Assembly: GCF_038637725.1 (NCBI RefSeq)
Contig: NZ_CP152052.1
Coordinates: 310,001-374,000 of the forward strand
Source of the DNA: Psychrobacillus sp. FSL H8-0483
GTDB taxonomy: Bacteria > Bacillota > Bacilli > Bacillales_A > Planococcaceae
Length of the DNA stretch: 64,000 nucleotides
Direction: 5' to 3'
A program made the position numbers and the translations under genes. Below the pieces are notes generated by a model, which worked only from the letters and a program-made list of their open reading frames with translations, did not search any database and was not told the origin of the DNA. Positions 62,992 through 64,000 of this stretch are shown one piece after another (within the stretch, counting starts at the first letter, position 1; each line of letters opens with the position of its first letter).

Positions 62992-64000
62992 GTGAACGTG
63001 TTATGGGGTATTGGCGGTATAATTGTTGTTTTAGGTATAGCTTTTCTACTTTCAAGTGCGAAAAAATCGATTAATGTGCGAACAATTCTTGCCGGTTTAA
63101 CGATTCAAGTTTTGTTTGCATTTATTGTTTTAAAATGGGAAACCGGTCGTGAGGCACTTGTGGCCTTTTCGAATGGTGTTCAAAATTTAATTTCGTATGC
63201 GAACGAAGGGATTTCTTTCTTATTCGGACCTGCTGCTGATATAGAAAATTTCGGTTTCGTCTTTGCGTTTCAAGTGCTAACTGTTATTATTTTCTTTTCT
63301 GCGTTAATTTCCGTTCTTTACTATTTAGGAGTCATGCAGTTTTTTATCCGAATCATTGGTGGAGGGCTTTCAAAGCTTCTTGGAACAAGTAGAGCTGAGT
63401 CTGTATCAGCTGCAGCAAATATTTTTGTTGGACAAACAGAGGCTCCTCTTGTTATTCGACCTTTTATCTCGAAAATGACAAAATCTGAGCTTTTTGCTGT
63501 TATGACAGGAGGTCTTGCTTCTGTAGCAGGTTCTGTTTTGGTTGGGTACGCATTACTAGGTGTTCCATTAGAATATTTACTTGCAGCAAGCTTTATGGCT
63601 GCTCCAGCAGGTTTGGTTTTAGCAAAAATTATGATTCCTGAAACAGAAGTTGTAAACGAAGAAAGCTTCTCGCTGGAAAAAGATAATGAATCTGCTAATG
63701 TGATTGATGCAGCAGCACGCGGGGCAAGTGATGGAATGAAACTTGCAGCAAACGTTGGGGCAATGTTACTAGCGTTTATCGCAATTATCGCGCTAATAAA
63801 TGGACTACTTGGTGGATTAGGTAGTCTATTTGGTTTTGAGGGGTTATCGCTAGAGGGTATTTTAGGTATCATTTTTTCTCCATTGGCATTTGCTATTGGT
63901 GTTCCTTGGACGGAAGCGGTTCAGGCTGGTTCCTACATTGGGCAAAAGCTCGTGTTGAATGAATTTGTTGCTTACTCTGCTTTTGCCCCAGATATTCCAG
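62992..64000 (+). CDS. NupC-type concentrative nucleoside transporter (cut by window end)
   Basis: An open frame runs from GTG 62992 to the window end (336 codons) with no stop. AGAAGGTG precedes the start. Hydrophobic helices and CNT signatures are present: [46 protein letters not shown], and [14 protein letters not shown]. The full protein should be about 400 residues. It imports nucleosides with H+ or Na+, feeding the phosphorylase-type salvage enzymes. Confidence 0.92.
   Translation, partial: MNVLWGIGGIIVVLGIAFLLSSAKKSINVRTILAGLTIQVLFAFIVLKWETGREALVAFSNGVQNLISYANEGISFLFGPAADIENFGFVFAFQVLTVIIFFSALISVLYYLGVMQFFIRIIGGGLSKLLGTSRAESVSAAANIFVGQTEAPLVIRPFISKMTKSELFAVMTGGLASVAGSVLVGYALLGVPLEYLLAASFMAAPAGLVLAKIMIPETEVVNEESFSLEKDNESANVIDAAARGASDGMKLAANVGAMLLAFIAIIALINGLLGGLGSLFGFEGLSLEGILGIIFSPLAFAIGVPWTEAVQAGSYIGQKLVLNEFVAYSAFAPDIP

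Noticed and set aside
63321-63872. 183-codon minus-strand frame at the window end
   Set aside because: It is the shadow of the NupC-type transporter, whose plus-strand frame has clear family motifs.

Overview
The window looks like chromosomal DNA of an AT-rich, endospore-forming member of the Bacillales, most like Bacillaceae/Planococcaceae (Psychrobacillus, Sporosarcina or Lysinibacillus relatives). The evidence is Gram-positive gene style (strong AGGAGG ribosome sites, TTG/GTG starts), two Tlp-type spore proteins, a sigma-G-like promoter, a YkuI homologue, the yqhH-yqhG pair, a GbsR/OpuA glycine-betaine system and an SLH-anchored surface protein. I see no complete prophage, plasmid module or intact insertion sequence. 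Genus and species are inference.

0-10 kb: purine nucleoside phosphorylase; a tiny 28-codon gene; a complete queuosine-precursor locus (queF, then queC-queD-queE, then a VUT-family transporter) with two separate preQ1-I riboswitches; tandem-repeat arrays at 5.1-5.3 kb; a radical SAM/SPASM protein; an aldo/keto reductase; a GNAT; and a five-gene tRNA operon (Ser, fMet, Asp, Gly, Ile) on the minus strand.

10-22 kb: a Tlp spore protein; a relic region that may include the non-coding end of an IS110-type element; a two-component system whose regulator has a damaged C-terminus, facing a 1153-residue surface protein with four nearly identical Ig-like repeats and three SLH domains; a TM2 protein; and a zinc-type cluster (CobW GTPase with a Zur-like operator, plus a YcgQ/YcgR permease pair).

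22-27.5 kb is the most unusual part. Small unrelated genes (serine hydrolase plus GNAT, a membrane protein, a 4-Cys Fe-S-like peptide, a lipoprotein, a P-loop kinase, a GNAT) all lie on the plus strand. They are separated by at least eleven copies of a ~35-bp imperfect palindrome (left arm like CTTATTGAACTAAC, right arm like GGTTAGTTGAATAAG), some paired with a small terminator hairpin. The layout resembles a cassette array, but no recombinase is present in the window.

27.5-42 kb: divergent MocR regulator and PaiB-like protein; a second Tlp and a sigma-G-controlled small gene; yqhH-yqhG; tatA next to a Tat-exported subunit and a GMC flavoprotein dehydrogenase; a DUF2238 membrane protein; a macro-domain/vWA pair; an aldehyde dehydrogenase; and the remains of a DUF3360-like transporter.

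42-64 kb: gbsR divergent from opuAA-AB-AC with a perfect 10+10 bp palindrome between them; guanine deaminase; ykuI with degenerate EAL motifs; amino-acid and MFS permeases; a SLAP-domain protein; a LysM-3D cell-wall protein; split DUF606 transporters around a Crp/Fnr regulator; a ykoG-ykoH-like two-component system followed by two PepSY proteins; a SIMPL protein; and a NupC-type nucleoside transporter cut by the window end. Nucleoside uptake and phosphorolysis and guanine deamination supply purine salvage; the opuA block supplies osmoprotection; the 20-kb cluster supplies metal homeostasis.
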